Source: Pontibacter vulgaris (GTDB lineage Bacteria; Bacteroidota; Bacteroidia; Cytophagales; Hymenobacteraceae). Taken from it: a DNA stretch of 64,000 nucleotides. The stretch is from contig NZ_JAJVDH010000002.1 in NCBI RefSeq assembly GCF_022758145.1, forward strand, positions 1-64,000, read 5' to 3'. This document shows, piece after piece, positions 16,146 through 25,360 of the stretch (positions are counted from its first letter, which is position 1; every line of letters starts with the position of its first letter). The translations under genes were made by a program, and so were the position numbers. Below the pieces are notes generated by a model. That model saw only the letters and a list, made by a program, of their open reading frames with translations, had not been told where the DNA came from and did no database searches.

Positions 16146-19067
16146 TTATGCAACTTCTGTAACCGGCTCCTGCTTAAAGTATATTTTAAAGGTGGTTCCT
16201 TCTCCCAGTTGGCTCTCTACTTCTATTTTGCCCCCGTTGTTCTCTATAATGCGCTTTACAATGTATAACCCAATACCTGTGCCCTCTACGTGCTTGTGCA
16301 GGCGCTTAAACATGGAGAATAGCTTGTGCTGGTGTTCTTTTTTAATACCCAGCCCGTTATCCTGTACCCGCAGCACTACGTAATCGCCTTCTCTGTAAGT
16401 ATTAACAAGCACCTTTACCGGCCTCTCAAGCGACCTGTATTTGATGGCGTTGGATACCAGGTTATAAAGTATGCTGCGCAGGTTTTTACGGGCATAAAGC
16501 ATTTCTTTAACCTGGAAATCCTCAACTATACTGGCATCAGCTGCACTGATCAGGTTGCTGATATCCGTTTTTACATCCTGCAGAATATCGCCGAAGAACA
16601 GCGGCTCTACAGTTGCCTGCAACTCCTTCTGCACTTTGGTTATTTCTGCCAGATCGGCTATAGTTTGTTTAAGCTTGTTTATAGATACGCCTACCATGTC
16701 AAGCACTTCGCTGTCATCTTCGTTCAGCTTGCCTTGTAGTATATCGCGCAGCAGCGTTATCAGGCCTTCCATGTTCGCAATCGGTGATTTCAGGTCGTGG
16801 GAGGCAGTATATACAAAGCTATCGAGGTCGTTGTTGATGCGGATGAGTTCGTTATTTTTATCGCTGAGCTCTTCGTTAATAGCCACCATCTTTTTGCGGG
16901 CAGTCACCAATTCGGTGACCTCCACGGCAAATACCAGCACCGCTTCTACTTTGTTTTTAGCATCGAGCAGGGGCTGATTTACCAGGTTAAAGAAGCCGTG
17001 TACAATATTGCCATCGTTCTTTCTGTCTATCGCCATCGGGATCTCTTTGCCAACATAAGGCATACCCGTTTCAAAAACTTTTTCCAGCGGTTCTAATACG
17101 CCCTGTCCTTCGAGTTCGGGGTGTGCTTCACGTATGGTTTTGCCAATGAGCGTGCGGTTGCCGTATAGTTTGCGGTAGAGTGGGTTTGCCAGTACATATT
17201 GCTTATCAGGAGCGCGCACCAGGGCAACCAGCGCCGGCACTTCTAAAAACAGTTTCTGCAATAGCTCGGCATTCTGTTTTACTTTCCTGTCGGCCTCTTT
17301 TATTTCGGTTATATCCAGCACAGAGCCTATGTGGCCCAAAAACTCGCCGTTTGCACCAAAGCGAGCGGTGCCTGTACTTACAACCCAGCGCAGTTGCCCA
17401 TCGTGGCGGCGCATGCGATACTCAGCTCTGAAACCATCGCTTTCGGCAGATGCTTTTTTATAAATGCTCTCGAAGTATGGCAGGTCATATGCATCTATGG
17501 CTGTTTGCCAGCCAAAATCCATACTATCTTCCTGGCTCTGTCCGGTAAAGTCTTTCCATTGCTTGTTTACATAAATGCACTGGCCAAAGGCATCAGCCAC
17601 CCAAATCATAACCGGAGCATTATCGGCCATCGTTCTGAAACGGGCTTCGCTCTCGGTAATGGCTTGCCGGGTACGTTTTTCTTCCGTTATGTCGCGCACC
17701 TCGATAATAGTATAACCCGAGCCGCCCTCTTCTTCAATTGGTTGCACCGCGCACGAAACATTAAAAAACGAGCCGTCTTTGCGAATAAATATATCCTCAT
17801 GCGCACGCAAACTCCCTTTAACAGCGAAGGTAGTATGAATAGGGCATTCTGAGAACGGGTATGGCCGGCCATCCGGATGTGTATGATGGATCATTTCATG
17901 CAAAGTGCTGCTTTGCATTTCTTCCAGTGTATAACCGGTCATTTCTTCTGCTGCCGGGTTCATAAAAGTACAGTAGCCATCTGTATCAAGTATAAACAGG
18001 GCTGCCGTGGCATTATCTGTAATGGTTTGCTTTAACCTGTTGGAGCGGCGTGTATTTGAAAGCGACCAGATGATAAAGCTCATCAGCATACTGATTACGA
18101 GGCCTCCTAAAAGTATAAAGTAAGGCAGCTCCGTATCAGAGGAGTTGCCAAAAGACGGCCTAGCTGAGCAGTAGACGCGCCAGGTATGGTTGGCCATACT
18201 TATAGTGCTTAACTTTCCAAACCGGCTTTTATCTGTTTTACCATAATGCAGCGTGCTGTCGGAGCTAAACAACAATGACTTTTCAGAAGGGCTGGTGCCA
18301 TCGTAAACTTCTACATCCAGGTCCTGGAAGTCGTCGCCTAACACAGAATTCATCAGATCTTTAGCACGGAACGGGCTATATATATAACCTTTGATCAGAT
18401 TTTGCCTGTCTTGTATAGTTTCCGGATCGGCGTTTTTTTTGTAAACTGGCAGGTATATCAGAAAGCCTGCCTGCAAGTCTTGGCCGGTTTCCTGCACCAG
18501 CCGCACCTTACCCGACATTGTAGGCTGTTTTGTGTCGCGGGCAATCTGCATGGCCGACCTTCTAACCGGGTTACTGAACATATCATACCCAAATGCGCGC
18601 AGGTTGCGGTCAATAAAAGGCTCTATGTAAATAATGGAGGTATAAATGTCGCGCGGGCTGGCGGGTCTTATGCTAAAATCTTTATAACCTTCTGCTCTTA
18701 CTTTTCTTTCAAAAGATTTTACTTCATATGGCTTAAGCACATGGCTATAACCAATACCTTGAATTCCGGGATAGTTCTTTTCCAGATTCAGGGTTTCGTA
18801 GTACTCGCGCCAGGCTCTTCGCTCAACCGTATCGGATGCTATAAACAGCGCTTTTGCACCTATCAGAATCTGGGTATAGTCGCGCATGCGCAGCTCAAGC
18901 GATTCCGTAGCTTGTGTAGCCCTTACATCAAACAGCTTCAGACGCCGCTCTTCTGCCCGCTTCTTGGTTTCAGAGAACACAAACAACGTTAACAGTAAAA
19001 TCAGCAAAAAGGAAGCTATCGCGATGTAATGTTCTTTTACAAAACGTGCTAAATTGGCAAGCATCAT
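16146..19067 (-). CDS. CHASE-PAS sensor histidine kinase
   Basis: A 973-residue membrane sensor kinase. In order: transmembrane helix 1 (about 15-30), a periplasmic CHASE domain (about 70-300, with YPGIQGIGYSHVL), helix 2 (about 325-345), three PAS domains (about 360-480, 485-600 and 605-735), and a HisKA domain with phospho-acceptor His757 in ASHDLKSP. The ATPase domain follows, with N-box NAIKY near 873, G1 DNGLGI near 903 and G2 GTGIGLYIV near 929. CHASE domains bind small extracellular ligands such as cytokinin-like or peptide signals. No response regulator gene lies within several kb, so the partner is unknown. Confidence 0.95.
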   Translation of the reverse strand: MMLANLARFVKEHYIAIASFLLILLLTLFVFSETKKRAEERRLKLFDVRATQATESLELRMRDYTQILIGAKALFIASDTVERRAWREYYETLNLEKNYPGIQGIGYSHVLKPYEVKSFERKVRAEGYKDFSIRPASPRDIYTSIIYIEPFIDRNLRAFGYDMFSNPVRRSAMQIARDTKQPTMSGKVRLVQETGQDLQAGFLIYLPVYKKNADPETIQDRQNLIKGYIYSPFRAKDLMNSVLGDDFQDLDVEVYDGTSPSEKSLLFSSDSTLHYGKTDKSRFGKLSTISMANHTWRVYCSARPSFGNSSDTELPYFILLGGLVISMLMSFIIWSLSNTRRSNRLKQTITDNATAALFILDTDGYCTFMNPAAEEMTGYTLEEMQSSTLHEMIHHTHPDGRPYPFSECPIHTTFAVKGSLRAHEDIFIRKDGSFFNVSCAVQPIEEEGGSGYTIIEVRDITEEKRTRQAITESEARFRTMADNAPVMIWVADAFGQCIYVNKQWKDFTGQSQEDSMDFGWQTAIDAYDLPYFESIYKKASAESDGFRAEYRMRRHDGQLRWVVSTGTARFGANGEFLGHIGSVLDITEIKEADRKVKQNAELLQKLFLEVPALVALVRAPDKQYVLANPLYRKLYGNRTLIGKTIREAHPELEGQGVLEPLEKVFETGMPYVGKEIPMAIDRKNDGNIVHGFFNLVNQPLLDAKNKVEAVLVFAVEVTELVTARKKMVAINEELSDKNNELIRINNDLDSFVYTASHDLKSPIANMEGLITLLRDILQGKLNEDDSEVLDMVGVSINKLKQTIADLAEITKVQKELQATVEPLFFGDILQDVKTDISNLISAADASIVEDFQVKEMLYARKNLRSILYNLVSNAIKYRSLERPVKVLVNTYREGDYVVLRVQDNGLGIKKEHQHKLFSMFKRLHKHVEGTGIGLYIVKRIIENNGGKIEVESQLGEGTTFKIYFKQEPVTEVA

Positions 19068-19320
19068 CTGTTTTGGTTTTATAGCGGCTTTTAAGCCAAT
19101 ACTTCGTTCAGGAAGTATAATCTTTTAAAAATAGTACAAAAATAATAAAAAACACCTTGCTCTTTACATTATTTCGGATTCTGGTTTATAACAACAAGTG
19201 CAATAAATGTTTTGGCAACAGGAGAAATATTATTGGTTCTGATGTGGCAAGTTTGTACCTTAATCAGGTTAATTGCGAGAACGTTTAAGTATTGGTAAAC
19301 ATTCAACAAAGTGCAAAAAA

Positions 19321-19803
19321 ATGAAAACTATACAGCAGTGGTTTGATGCCTACGGCGAAAGCCACCAGAACCATACAAACAAGCTTATACACTGGGTTTG
19401 CGTTCCGCTTATTTTTTTCAGCATCATTGGGCTGCTGGCCAGCATTAAGGCACACGCGCTGCAAGCACCTTTTCCGCCTTCGGTACAGCCTTATGTGCAT
19501 TTTGGTACTGTTATAGTTTTGCTGGGGCTGCTGTTTTACCTGCGGCTGTCTTTTACCATGTTTCTGGGTATGGCAATAATCTGCGGGCTTGCACTATGGG
19601 CAGTGCATACATTGGATACTGCTACGGATACCCCGCTCTGGCTTATTTGCCTTCTAATATTTGTATTAGCCTGGATCGGGCAGTTTTACGGGCACAAAGT
19701 AGAAGGCAAGAAACCCTCTTTTCTGAAAGACCTGCAGTTTCTGCTGATAGGCCCGGCCTGGTTGTTAGGTTTTATTTATAGGAAACTGGGAATACCGTAT
19801 TAA
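19321..19803 (+). CDS. Mpo1-like (DUF962) integral membrane protein
   Basis: A 160-residue protein from the ATG at 19321. A frame from 19273 exists but the MKTIQQWFDAYGESH start matches the family. Four hydrophobic segments and the conserved ESHQNHTNKLIHWVCVP near the N-terminus, plus FYGHKVEGKKPSF and a C-terminal GPAWLLGF, identify the DUF962/Mpo1 family. Yeast Mpo1 is an Fe2+-dependent dioxygenase in alpha-oxidation of 2-hydroxy fatty acids. The histidines that would bind iron are present. A role with 2-hydroxy fatty acids of Bacteroidota sphingolipids is inferred. The next gene starts 25 bases later on the same strand. Confidence 0.87.
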   Translation: MKTIQQWFDAYGESHQNHTNKLIHWVCVPLIFFSIIGLLASIKAHALQAPFPPSVQPYVHFGTVIVLLGLLFYLRLSFTMFLGMAIICGLALWAVHTLDTATDTPLWLICLLIFVLAWIGQFYGHKVEGKKPSFLKDLQFLLIGPAWLLGFIYRKLGIPY

Positions 19804-19828
19804 TTTTGCGGTATAGCCTATAGTTCTT

Positions 19829-20545
19829 ATGATTGAAATAATTAGAAATCTCCTTATCAGCTTTTTTGCAGTAGCCGTTTTGTTGCCGGTGGTGCGTTAT
19901 GCCCTACGCAGCATGTCGACGGCACCGAATGCACAAACCCTTACACCAGATGAGGTAAAATATGCACAAAAACAGGAACTGCGGCTAACGATAGCGTACT
20001 TCTTTTTTGCCTGCGTATTGTCGGTTTTCAGTGCAGGTATGCTGGCCATGATATCAAGTATATTGCATACTTCCAGCGCACATTTATATGTACTTACTCC
20101 AAACTTTGATGCTCTTTTTGCCCCAGGCCTGCTGATTGGCCTTACGCTGGCAGTTATACCTTTGCGGCTGGCACAACGTGCGCTATTAGGCCACGAGTAT
20201 GATCATTACAAAAAGTACATGCTGCAGCAGGAGGGGCCGCGCTCTAACAGATACTACAACATACTACTCATACTTATGCTGCTTATTTCGGGAGCAGTTG
20301 GCTGGTACGCCATGCGCTGGCACGTAACCATAGATCGGGAAGAAATACGTGTTACGAACTTCTTTTATAAGAACCGTGCCTACAGCATGAAAGATATAAC
20401 ACGCATCCAATACTTGGGCGCTGAAGGCCAGTACCTCGTCGATTTTAAAGACAACACCAACCTGAATACTACCTACCTTAAACCTATTCAGTTGGAAATG
20501 ATTGCCTTGCTTGCTGAGGAATCAGAGAAGAGGGTGATAAGGTAG
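19829..20545 (+). CDS. Membrane protein, unknown function
   Basis: A 238-residue protein with about four transmembrane helices (near 5-25, 52-75, 92-112 and 148-165). It ends in a soluble C-terminal domain of about 65 residues (VTIDREEIRVTNFFYKNRAY) that resembles a bacterial PH-like domain. No catalytic motif is recognised. The 25-base gap to the Mpo1-like gene suggests co-transcription, perhaps related to membrane lipid composition, but that is speculative. Confidence 0.75.
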   Translation: MIEIIRNLLISFFAVAVLLPVVRYALRSMSTAPNAQTLTPDEVKYAQKQELRLTIAYFFFACVLSVFSAGMLAMISSILHTSSAHLYVLTPNFDALFAPGLLIGLTLAVIPLRLAQRALLGHEYDHYKKYMLQQEGPRSNRYYNILLILMLLISGAVGWYAMRWHVTIDREEIRVTNFFYKNRAYSMKDITRIQYLGAEGQYLVDFKDNTNLNTTYLKPIQLEMIALLAEESEKRVIR

Positions 20546-21136
20546 TTGAGCTTCTAGTTTTATAGTTTTTCTTTTGTCATTTCGAGCGTCAGTCGTGAAA
20601 TCTTAATTGTCCTATAGTTGCAGTTTATACTTTCCTGAACCAAGCTAAACTTTCATAGTTGCTTCTAATCCTGGGAGCTTAACTTATCTATAGTTGCATA
20701 GTTAGCTTTGGGGCCCTCACGGCGGGGGTAGGGGCCCTCGATAAGGGCATCGCGCTGCTGATTTGAAGCTACCCTCGTACCTCGGGTTGCCTGACGGCAC
20801 CGCAACAAATCAAAGGCGCTCAACCCCAAGACTGATATCAGTTCGACAGTTTCCTATATTCTATACTTTGAAACGATAAGCTCCGAGAATTGTCGGTATA
20901 TTCCGTAGGGACAGGTCGCACCTGTCCGCCCGTGGACTATACCGACAAAACTATAACCGGAAGTATAGCAGTTGCAGAACTGTCCCCTTGAGGACAAGTG
21001 AGAACGAGAATTCGAAGGTAGCGAGCGTAGCTCTGAGGGGTTGGGGGTAGTTGGACCACAGCAACTATAAAACTATAGCAACACCTAAACCATCAACCAA
21101 ATCCTAAAATCTTTCCATCTTAAAAATCTTAGTCCT
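20546..21136. repeat. Intergenic region with REP-like palindromes
   Basis: This 590-bp stretch holds no gene. It contains several palindromic or REP-like pieces: GTCATTTCGAGCGTCAGTCG near 20576, repeats of the GGGGCCCT word around 20711-20738, an imperfect inverted repeat GCGCTGCTGATTTG / CAAATCAAAGGCGC around 20752-20820, and the nested hairpin listed separately at 20890-20948. Words like these recur between genes in many Bacteroidota genomes. I infer dispersed repeats, not regulatory sites. Confidence 0.6.
20890..20948. repeat. Nested palindrome with GGACAGGT stem
   Basis: An outer 11-bp inverted repeat (TTGTCGGTATA at 20890-20900 with TATACCGACAA at 20938-20948) encloses an inner perfect 8-bp hairpin (GGACAGGT, loop CGC, ACCTGTCC, 20909-20927). 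The structure resembles a mobile REP-type element or a cruciform. Confidence 0.7.
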
Positions 21137-21144
21137 TATCTTTG
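21137..21144 (+). promoter_or_regulatory. -7 element TATCTTTG
   Basis: TATCTTTG is an exact match to the Bacteroidota TAnnTTTG element and lies 26 bases before the start at 21170. No clear -33 TTG is visible. Confidence 0.5.
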
Positions 21145-21169
21145 CACCCGGATTTCCGGAAAGTATAAA

Positions 21170-22219
21170 ATGAAGTATAATTTATTGGTAATGATGCTGC
21201 TATGGAGCGTGGCGACTATAGCACAGAAGAGAGCAATTACCGTAACTGAGCAAAGTATAAGCATACCGGCAAATGGCCAGCAGGGAGTATATTTTTATGG
21301 TTTCCAGAAGGGCGATGTGGCAGTTATAGCTATTGACCCCGATAAAGCTGGTGAGGCTATAAACCTGGAAGTGCAGGAATATACTTCTGGAGCTGTGGTG
21401 TATAACAGCAAAGGCTTGAAAAAAATAAAAGACCTGAAACTGACCGTGCCGCAAAAGCAGGTTTATAAGTTTATACTTTCAACTGCCTCCGATAAAGCTA
21501 TACCTGCACGGCTAAGTATAAAACGCCTGCCTGAGAAAGATGAAACCCGCCACTTCAATTCTAACATCACCTGGAAAACCAAAAATGATACTACCTGGGC
21601 CACCACAACCGAAAAAGTATTGGTAAAGGGCGAATTGACACCTGTTACTTTGATTGATAAAACCTTCAGAGTGGCATCTATGGCAAACCTGAACCCAAGC
21701 CGCGTGTCGGTGCCGTTTAAGTTACCGGCTAATACGGTGCATTGGGTTTACTGGATTGGCGTGGGACAGCAATCGGTGGAAGACCTAAAGAACATGACCA
21801 AACTGGTAACAAAAGGCGCTTCTGTAATTGCTTCCTCTACTGTGAGCCCGGTAGTGGGTTTTGGATTAGGTTTATTACCGAGTTTGCCACAGGTAAATGC
21901 CAGCGGAAACATCGACTATTACTTTATGAATAAAGCATCGGCAGAGAAGTTTGTGGCGGATGTAGATGGCTGGAAACCTTATACTTTCGCGCAGGGTACC
22001 GGCATTATTTCCGACTACAAAAAGGTATCGCTCGCTGAGACTCCTAAAACCACCGACAGCACACTTTACGCCACTTTCAGGAACAGCAACACAGTAACAG
22101 GTCTGGACATAACGCTTAAAATTGTAGCCTTTGAGCAGGAAAAGAAGTACGTAACCAGGCAGGTGCGCAAACCCTTAAAAGTGGAGCAAAAACAAGTACC
22201 GGTCTTTGGGGAATCCTGA
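21170..22219 (+). CDS. Secreted protein, unknown function
   Basis: A 349-residue protein with a signal peptide (MKYNLLVMMLLWSVATIAQ). The mature part is beta-rich, with no cysteines and no recognised domain. A Gly-rich hydrophobic stretch (VVGFGLGLLPSLPQV) near residue 225 might be a membrane-interacting or loop segment. It precedes fumC by 90 bases on the same strand, but fumC has its own promoter-like element. No family recognised. Confidence 0.75.
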   Translation: MKYNLLVMMLLWSVATIAQKRAITVTEQSISIPANGQQGVYFYGFQKGDVAVIAIDPDKAGEAINLEVQEYTSGAVVYNSKGLKKIKDLKLTVPQKQVYKFILSTASDKAIPARLSIKRLPEKDETRHFNSNITWKTKNDTTWATTTEKVLVKGELTPVTLIDKTFRVASMANLNPSRVSVPFKLPANTVHWVYWIGVGQQSVEDLKNMTKLVTKGASVIASSTVSPVVGFGLGLLPSLPQVNASGNIDYYFMNKASAEKFVADVDGWKPYTFAQGTGIISDYKKVSLAETPKTTDSTLYATFRNSNTVTGLDITLKIVAFEQEKKYVTRQVRKPLKVEQKQVPVFGES

Positions 22220-22262
22220 AATAACTCGTAACCCGAGACTCAGAACTCAGAACTCTTTTTCG

Positions 22263-22270
22263 TAGTTTTG
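22263..22270 (+). promoter_or_regulatory. -7 element TAGTTTTG upstream of fumC
   Basis: TAGTTTTG matches TAnnTTTG exactly, about 42 bases before the fumC ATG, a normal leader length. Confidence 0.45.
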
Positions 22271-22311
22271 CCGCCGACAATTTTGATCCTTTAAACCTAA
22301 GTATAAACTAT

Positions 22312-23706
22312 ATGCAAATTCGCGTAGAGAAAGACACGATGGGCCCTGTAGAGGTGCCTGCAGACAAATACTGGGGCGCCCAGACGCAGCGCTCTAAAGA
22401 GAACTTCACCATCGGTGGCCAGCTGATGCCGAAGGAAGTGATCGAGGCTTTTGCTATACTTAAAAAATCGGCTGCATTTGCCAACGCAGAGCTGGGCGTA
22501 CTGGCACAGGACAAAGCTGAGATAATCGGTAAAGTTTGCGACGAGATACTGGAAGGCAAGCTGGCAGACCAGTTCCCGCTGGTAGTTTGGCAGACAGGTT
22601 CGGGCACGCAGTCGAATATGAACGTGAACGAAGTGGTAGCTAACCGTGCGCACGTACTGTTGGGTGGCAACCTGATGGACGAGAAAAAGAAGATCCACCC
22701 GAACGACGACGTAAACAAGTCGCAGTCTTCTAACGATACTTTCCCGACAGCGATGCACATTGCCGCTTACAAAAAAGTGGTGGAGCATACCTTGCCGTTG
22801 GTTAAAAAACTACTCGACACCCTTAACAGCAAAGCAGAAGCTTACATGGATGTGGTGAAGATCGGACGTACGCACCTGATGGATGCTACGCCGCTTACAC
22901 TTGGTCAGGAGCTTTCTGGTTATGTAGCCCAGCTGGATTACGGCATGAAGGCGCTTCGCAACACACTGGAGCACCTGAGCACGCTGGCCCTTGGCGGTTC
23001 TGCGGTAGGTACAGGCCTTAACACACCGGCTGGTTACGATGTGCTGGTTGCCGAGAAGATCTCTCAGTTTGCCGGTCATACGTTCATCACGGCTCCTAAC
23101 AAATTTGAGGCACTTGCTGCACACGATGCTATAGTTGAGACTTCTGGCGCCCTGAAGCAACTGGCTGTATCGCTGATGAAGATTGCCAACGATATCCGTT
23201 TACTGGCTTCTGGCCCACGTTCTGGTATTGCTGAGATCCTGATCCCTGAGAACGAGCCGGGTTCTTCTATCATGCCAGGTAAGGTTAACCCTACACAGGC
23301 AGAAGCTATGACCATGGTTTGCGCGCAGGTGATTGGTAACGACGTGGCTATCTCGGTTGGTGGCATGAATGGTCATTTCGAGCTGAACGTGTTCAAGCCA
23401 GTGATGATCTACAATCTGTTGATGAGCGCCCAGCTGATCGGTGACGCATGCGACTCGTTCGACAAGCATTGCGCTGTAGGCATAGAGCCGAACACAGCCC
23501 GTATCAAAGAAAACCTGGAGAACTCGCTGATGCTGGTAACAGCCCTTAACCCGCACATCGGTTATGACAACGCAGCCAAAATAGCGAAGAAAGCCCACAA
23601 AGAAGGCACAACCCTTCGCCAGGCAGCTATCGCGCTGGAACTGCTTACCAACGAGCAGTACGACGAGTGGGTACGCCCAGAAGATATGATCGGCAGCTTG
23701 AAGTAA
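22312..23706 (+). CDS. fumC: Fumarate hydratase class II
   Basis: A 464-residue aspartase/fumarase-superfamily enzyme of full length. The signature loop [11 protein letters not shown] starts at Gly317 with the catalytic serine in Ser318-Ser319. [12 protein letters not shown] and [11 protein letters not shown], holding active-site residues, are also present. It interconverts fumarate and malate in the TCA cycle. The [11 protein letters not shown] form and length match fumarase C rather than aspartase. GC content is visibly higher than in its downstream neighbour. A terminator at 23730 follows. Confidence 0.97.
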   Translation: MQIRVEKDTMGPVEVPADKYWGAQTQRSKENFTIGGQLMPKEVIEAFAILKKSAAFANAELGVLAQDKAEIIGKVCDEILEGKLADQFPLVVWQTGSGTQSNMNVNEVVANRAHVLLGGNLMDEKKKIHPNDDVNKSQSSNDTFPTAMHIAAYKKVVEHTLPLVKKLLDTLNSKAEAYMDVVKIGRTHLMDATPLTLGQELSGYVAQLDYGMKALRNTLEHLSTLALGGSAVGTGLNTPAGYDVLVAEKISQFAGHTFITAPNKFEALAAHDAIVETSGALKQLAVSLMKIANDIRLLASGPRSGIAEILIPENEPGSSIMPGKVNPTQAEAMTMVCAQVIGNDVAISVGGMNGHFELNVFKPVMIYNLLMSAQLIGDACDSFDKHCAVGIEPNTARIKENLENSLMLVTALNPHIGYDNAAKIAKKAHKEGTTLRQAAIALELLTNEQYDEWVRPEDMIGSLK

Positions 23707-23729
23707 GAACTATAGTTTACTGATAAATG

Positions 23730-23759
23730 AAAAGCAGCTCCGGAAGGGGCTGCTTTTTT
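23730..23759 (+). terminator. fumC terminator
   Basis: GCAGCTCC pairs with GGGGCTGC (one G-T pair) around a GGAA loop, flanked by AAAA and a TTTTTT tail. Confidence 0.88.
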
Positions 23760-23825
23760 GTTTTATGCAAATTCTTGTAGCTTTTGCTATATTTATACTT
23801 ATATATAATTCAAAGTCTAATACTG

Positions 23826-24638
23826 ATGGAAAGAAAGCCGAGATTGTTTATTGGATGTTCAGCAGAAAGTTTAAAAATAGCTGATGCTATCAATGAGAAT
23901 CTTGATCATTCATGTGAAGTTACTATTTGGAGAAACGGAACATTTAAATTATCAAACAACACAATAGACTCTCTAATTGAGAAAGCATTTTCTGTTGACT
24001 TTGCAGTCTTTATCTTCTCTCCTGATGATATAGCTACAATAAGAAATGCTGAAGAGAAGATAGTTAGAGACAACGTGATTTTTGAACTTGGCTTATTTAT
24101 TGGTACTATCGGTAAACAGAGATGCTTTATAGTTAAACCTAGAGGTATTGATCTACATTTTCCGACAGATTTACTTGGGGTAACGACTGCGGATTATGAG
24201 CCCAAAAGATCAGATGGCGACTCTACTTCTGCTCTAAATTTTGCGTGTTCTTTAATTAAAAAGGAGATTGAAAGGATAGGTTTGATAAAAAGTATAAATA
24301 CTTACAAAGCTTCAAACTCTAACTTTCAAATCACTGATATAAATCTATCTGAAATTGATTTTAATTTCTTAGCTGTACTTCTAGCAACAGCCACCAACTC
24401 TCCTACTGGGCTAAGTTTATGGCATATAAAAGAAACACTTAAAATAAGAGATCCTAGAGTTGATATTTCATCAATTAAGCTGGAAAAGCTAGGTCTCCTT
24501 CAAAAAGAAAATGAAGTTGATGGACGTGAAGATTATTATGCATATAGGATTACACAAGATGGTTTAAGCGTACTTCTCAAAGAGGAGCAAAGGCTTTATA
24601 AATTGTATGAAGTTGAGGAAGATGATTTACCATTCTAA
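23826..24638 (+). CDS. TIR-like nucleotide-binding protein (PF10137 type) with C-terminal helix-turn-helix-like domain
   Basis: A 270-residue protein from the ATG at 23826; a frame from 23784 exists but adds a poorly conserved hydrophobic leader. Residues 6-105 match the TIR-like family: RLFIGCSAES near the N-terminus, VFIFSPDD (61-68) and RDNVIFELGLFIG, in which Glu87 corresponds to the likely catalytic glutamate. This domain occurs as an NAD-cleaving effector in CBASS TIR-STING proteins and in stand-alone proteins. Residues 176-252 look like a winged helix (TGLSLWHIKETLKI, YYAYRITQDG). GC is about 35-40 percent in sampled lines, against 60 percent in a sampled line of fumC. No cyclase or other defence gene is adjacent. 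An antiviral role is inferred. Confidence 0.8.
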   Translation: MERKPRLFIGCSAESLKIADAINENLDHSCEVTIWRNGTFKLSNNTIDSLIEKAFSVDFAVFIFSPDDIATIRNAEEKIVRDNVIFELGLFIGTIGKQRCFIVKPRGIDLHFPTDLLGVTTADYEPKRSDGDSTSALNFACSLIKKEIERIGLIKSINTYKASNSNFQITDINLSEIDFNFLAVLLATATNSPTGLSLWHIKETLKIRDPRVDISSIKLEKLGLLQKENEVDGREDYYAYRITQDGLSVLLKEEQRLYKLYEVEEDDLPF

Positions 24639-24649
24639 TTTCCTCAAAG

Positions 24650-24792
24650 TCCCGCAAGTTTAGTGGCAGCGCAACTTGTGGTTATACTTTGAGGCCAGTT
24701 TGTAACTGGCGTTTTCCGCAATCACACTTTCTCCAGTTACAAACTGGCTGCCATACTTCCCACAAGTTACCGCTGCGCTCAAACCTGCGGGA
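24650..24792. repeat. Long imperfect palindrome (MITE/REP-doublet-like)
   Basis: Arms of about 60 bp (24650-24709 and 24733-24792) enclose a 23-bp spacer. The inner 15 bp CCAGTTTGTAACTGG and its complement are perfect, as are the outer ends TCCCGCA/TGCGGGA. The middle has scattered mismatches (CAACTTGTGG / CCACAAGTTA). It directly follows the TIR-like gene. It could form a long hairpin in RNA or be a non-autonomous mobile repeat. Confidence 0.85.
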
Positions 24793-24890
24793 TAAATAGC
24801 TATCACAACTATAGATTTACCAAAACCTTCTTAACTTTTCGCTGTTCTTAAAACCACACGTATAAACAGAGCAACAGCAAAGCATAACCT

Positions 24891-25292
24891 ATGAAAATTG
24901 CAAAAGACCCATCAGAATATAACAAGCTTACCCCGGAAGAAGAGCGCATTATAGTTTACAAAGGCACCGAATACCCGGGCACCGGTGAGTATGAGCATAA
25001 TAAAGCAGAAGGCGTATACTTGTGTCGCCGTTGCAACGCGCCACTTTATACTTCGGAGTACAAGTTTGAGTCGCACTGCGGCTGGCCAAGCTTTGATGAT
25101 GAAATAACCGGCGCCGTAAAACGCATACCAGATGCCGATGGCCGCCGTACCGAAATTGTTTGCGCTAACTGCGGCGCGCACCTGGGCCACGTATTCGAAG
25201 GCGAATACCTTACACCGAAAAATATCCGCCATTGTGTAAATTCACTCTCCCTTAAATTTGTGCCCATAGAGGATTTGGAAAAGGAAGTATAG
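24891..25292 (+). CDS. msrB: Peptide-methionine (R)-S-oxide reductase
   Basis: A 133-residue MsrB. Visible are both zinc CxxC pairs (CRRC and CANC), [22 protein letters not shown] and [11 protein letters not shown], which carries the catalytic cysteine. It reduces the R-epimer of methionine sulfoxide in oxidised proteins. No signal peptide, so cytoplasmic. It heads a cluster of three methionine sulfoxide reductase genes on the same strand. Confidence 0.95.
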   Translation: MKIAKDPSEYNKLTPEEERIIVYKGTEYPGTGEYEHNKAEGVYLCRRCNAPLYTSEYKFESHCGWPSFDDEITGAVKRIPDADGRRTEIVCANCGAHLGHVFEGEYLTPKNIRHCVNSLSLKFVPIEDLEKEV

Positions 25293-25310
25293 GTTTCAAT
25301 TTATACATGC

Positions 25311-25330
25311 CGCGAGCATCCTCGCTCGCG
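25311..25330. repeat. Short hairpin between the two msrB genes
   Basis: CGCGAGC (25311-25317) and GCTCGCG (25324-25330) form a 7-bp GC-only stem with loop ATCCTC. No T-run follows, so it is more likely a REP-like element than a terminator. Confidence 0.55.
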
Positions 25331-25360
25331 CTATAGACAAAATATCTCATGTAGCTTTAC

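Noticed and set aside
23826-24638. A complete CBASS or Thoeris system
   Set aside because: No nucleotidyltransferase, STING or ThsA-like gene lies in the neighbourhood; fumC and the msr genes flank it.
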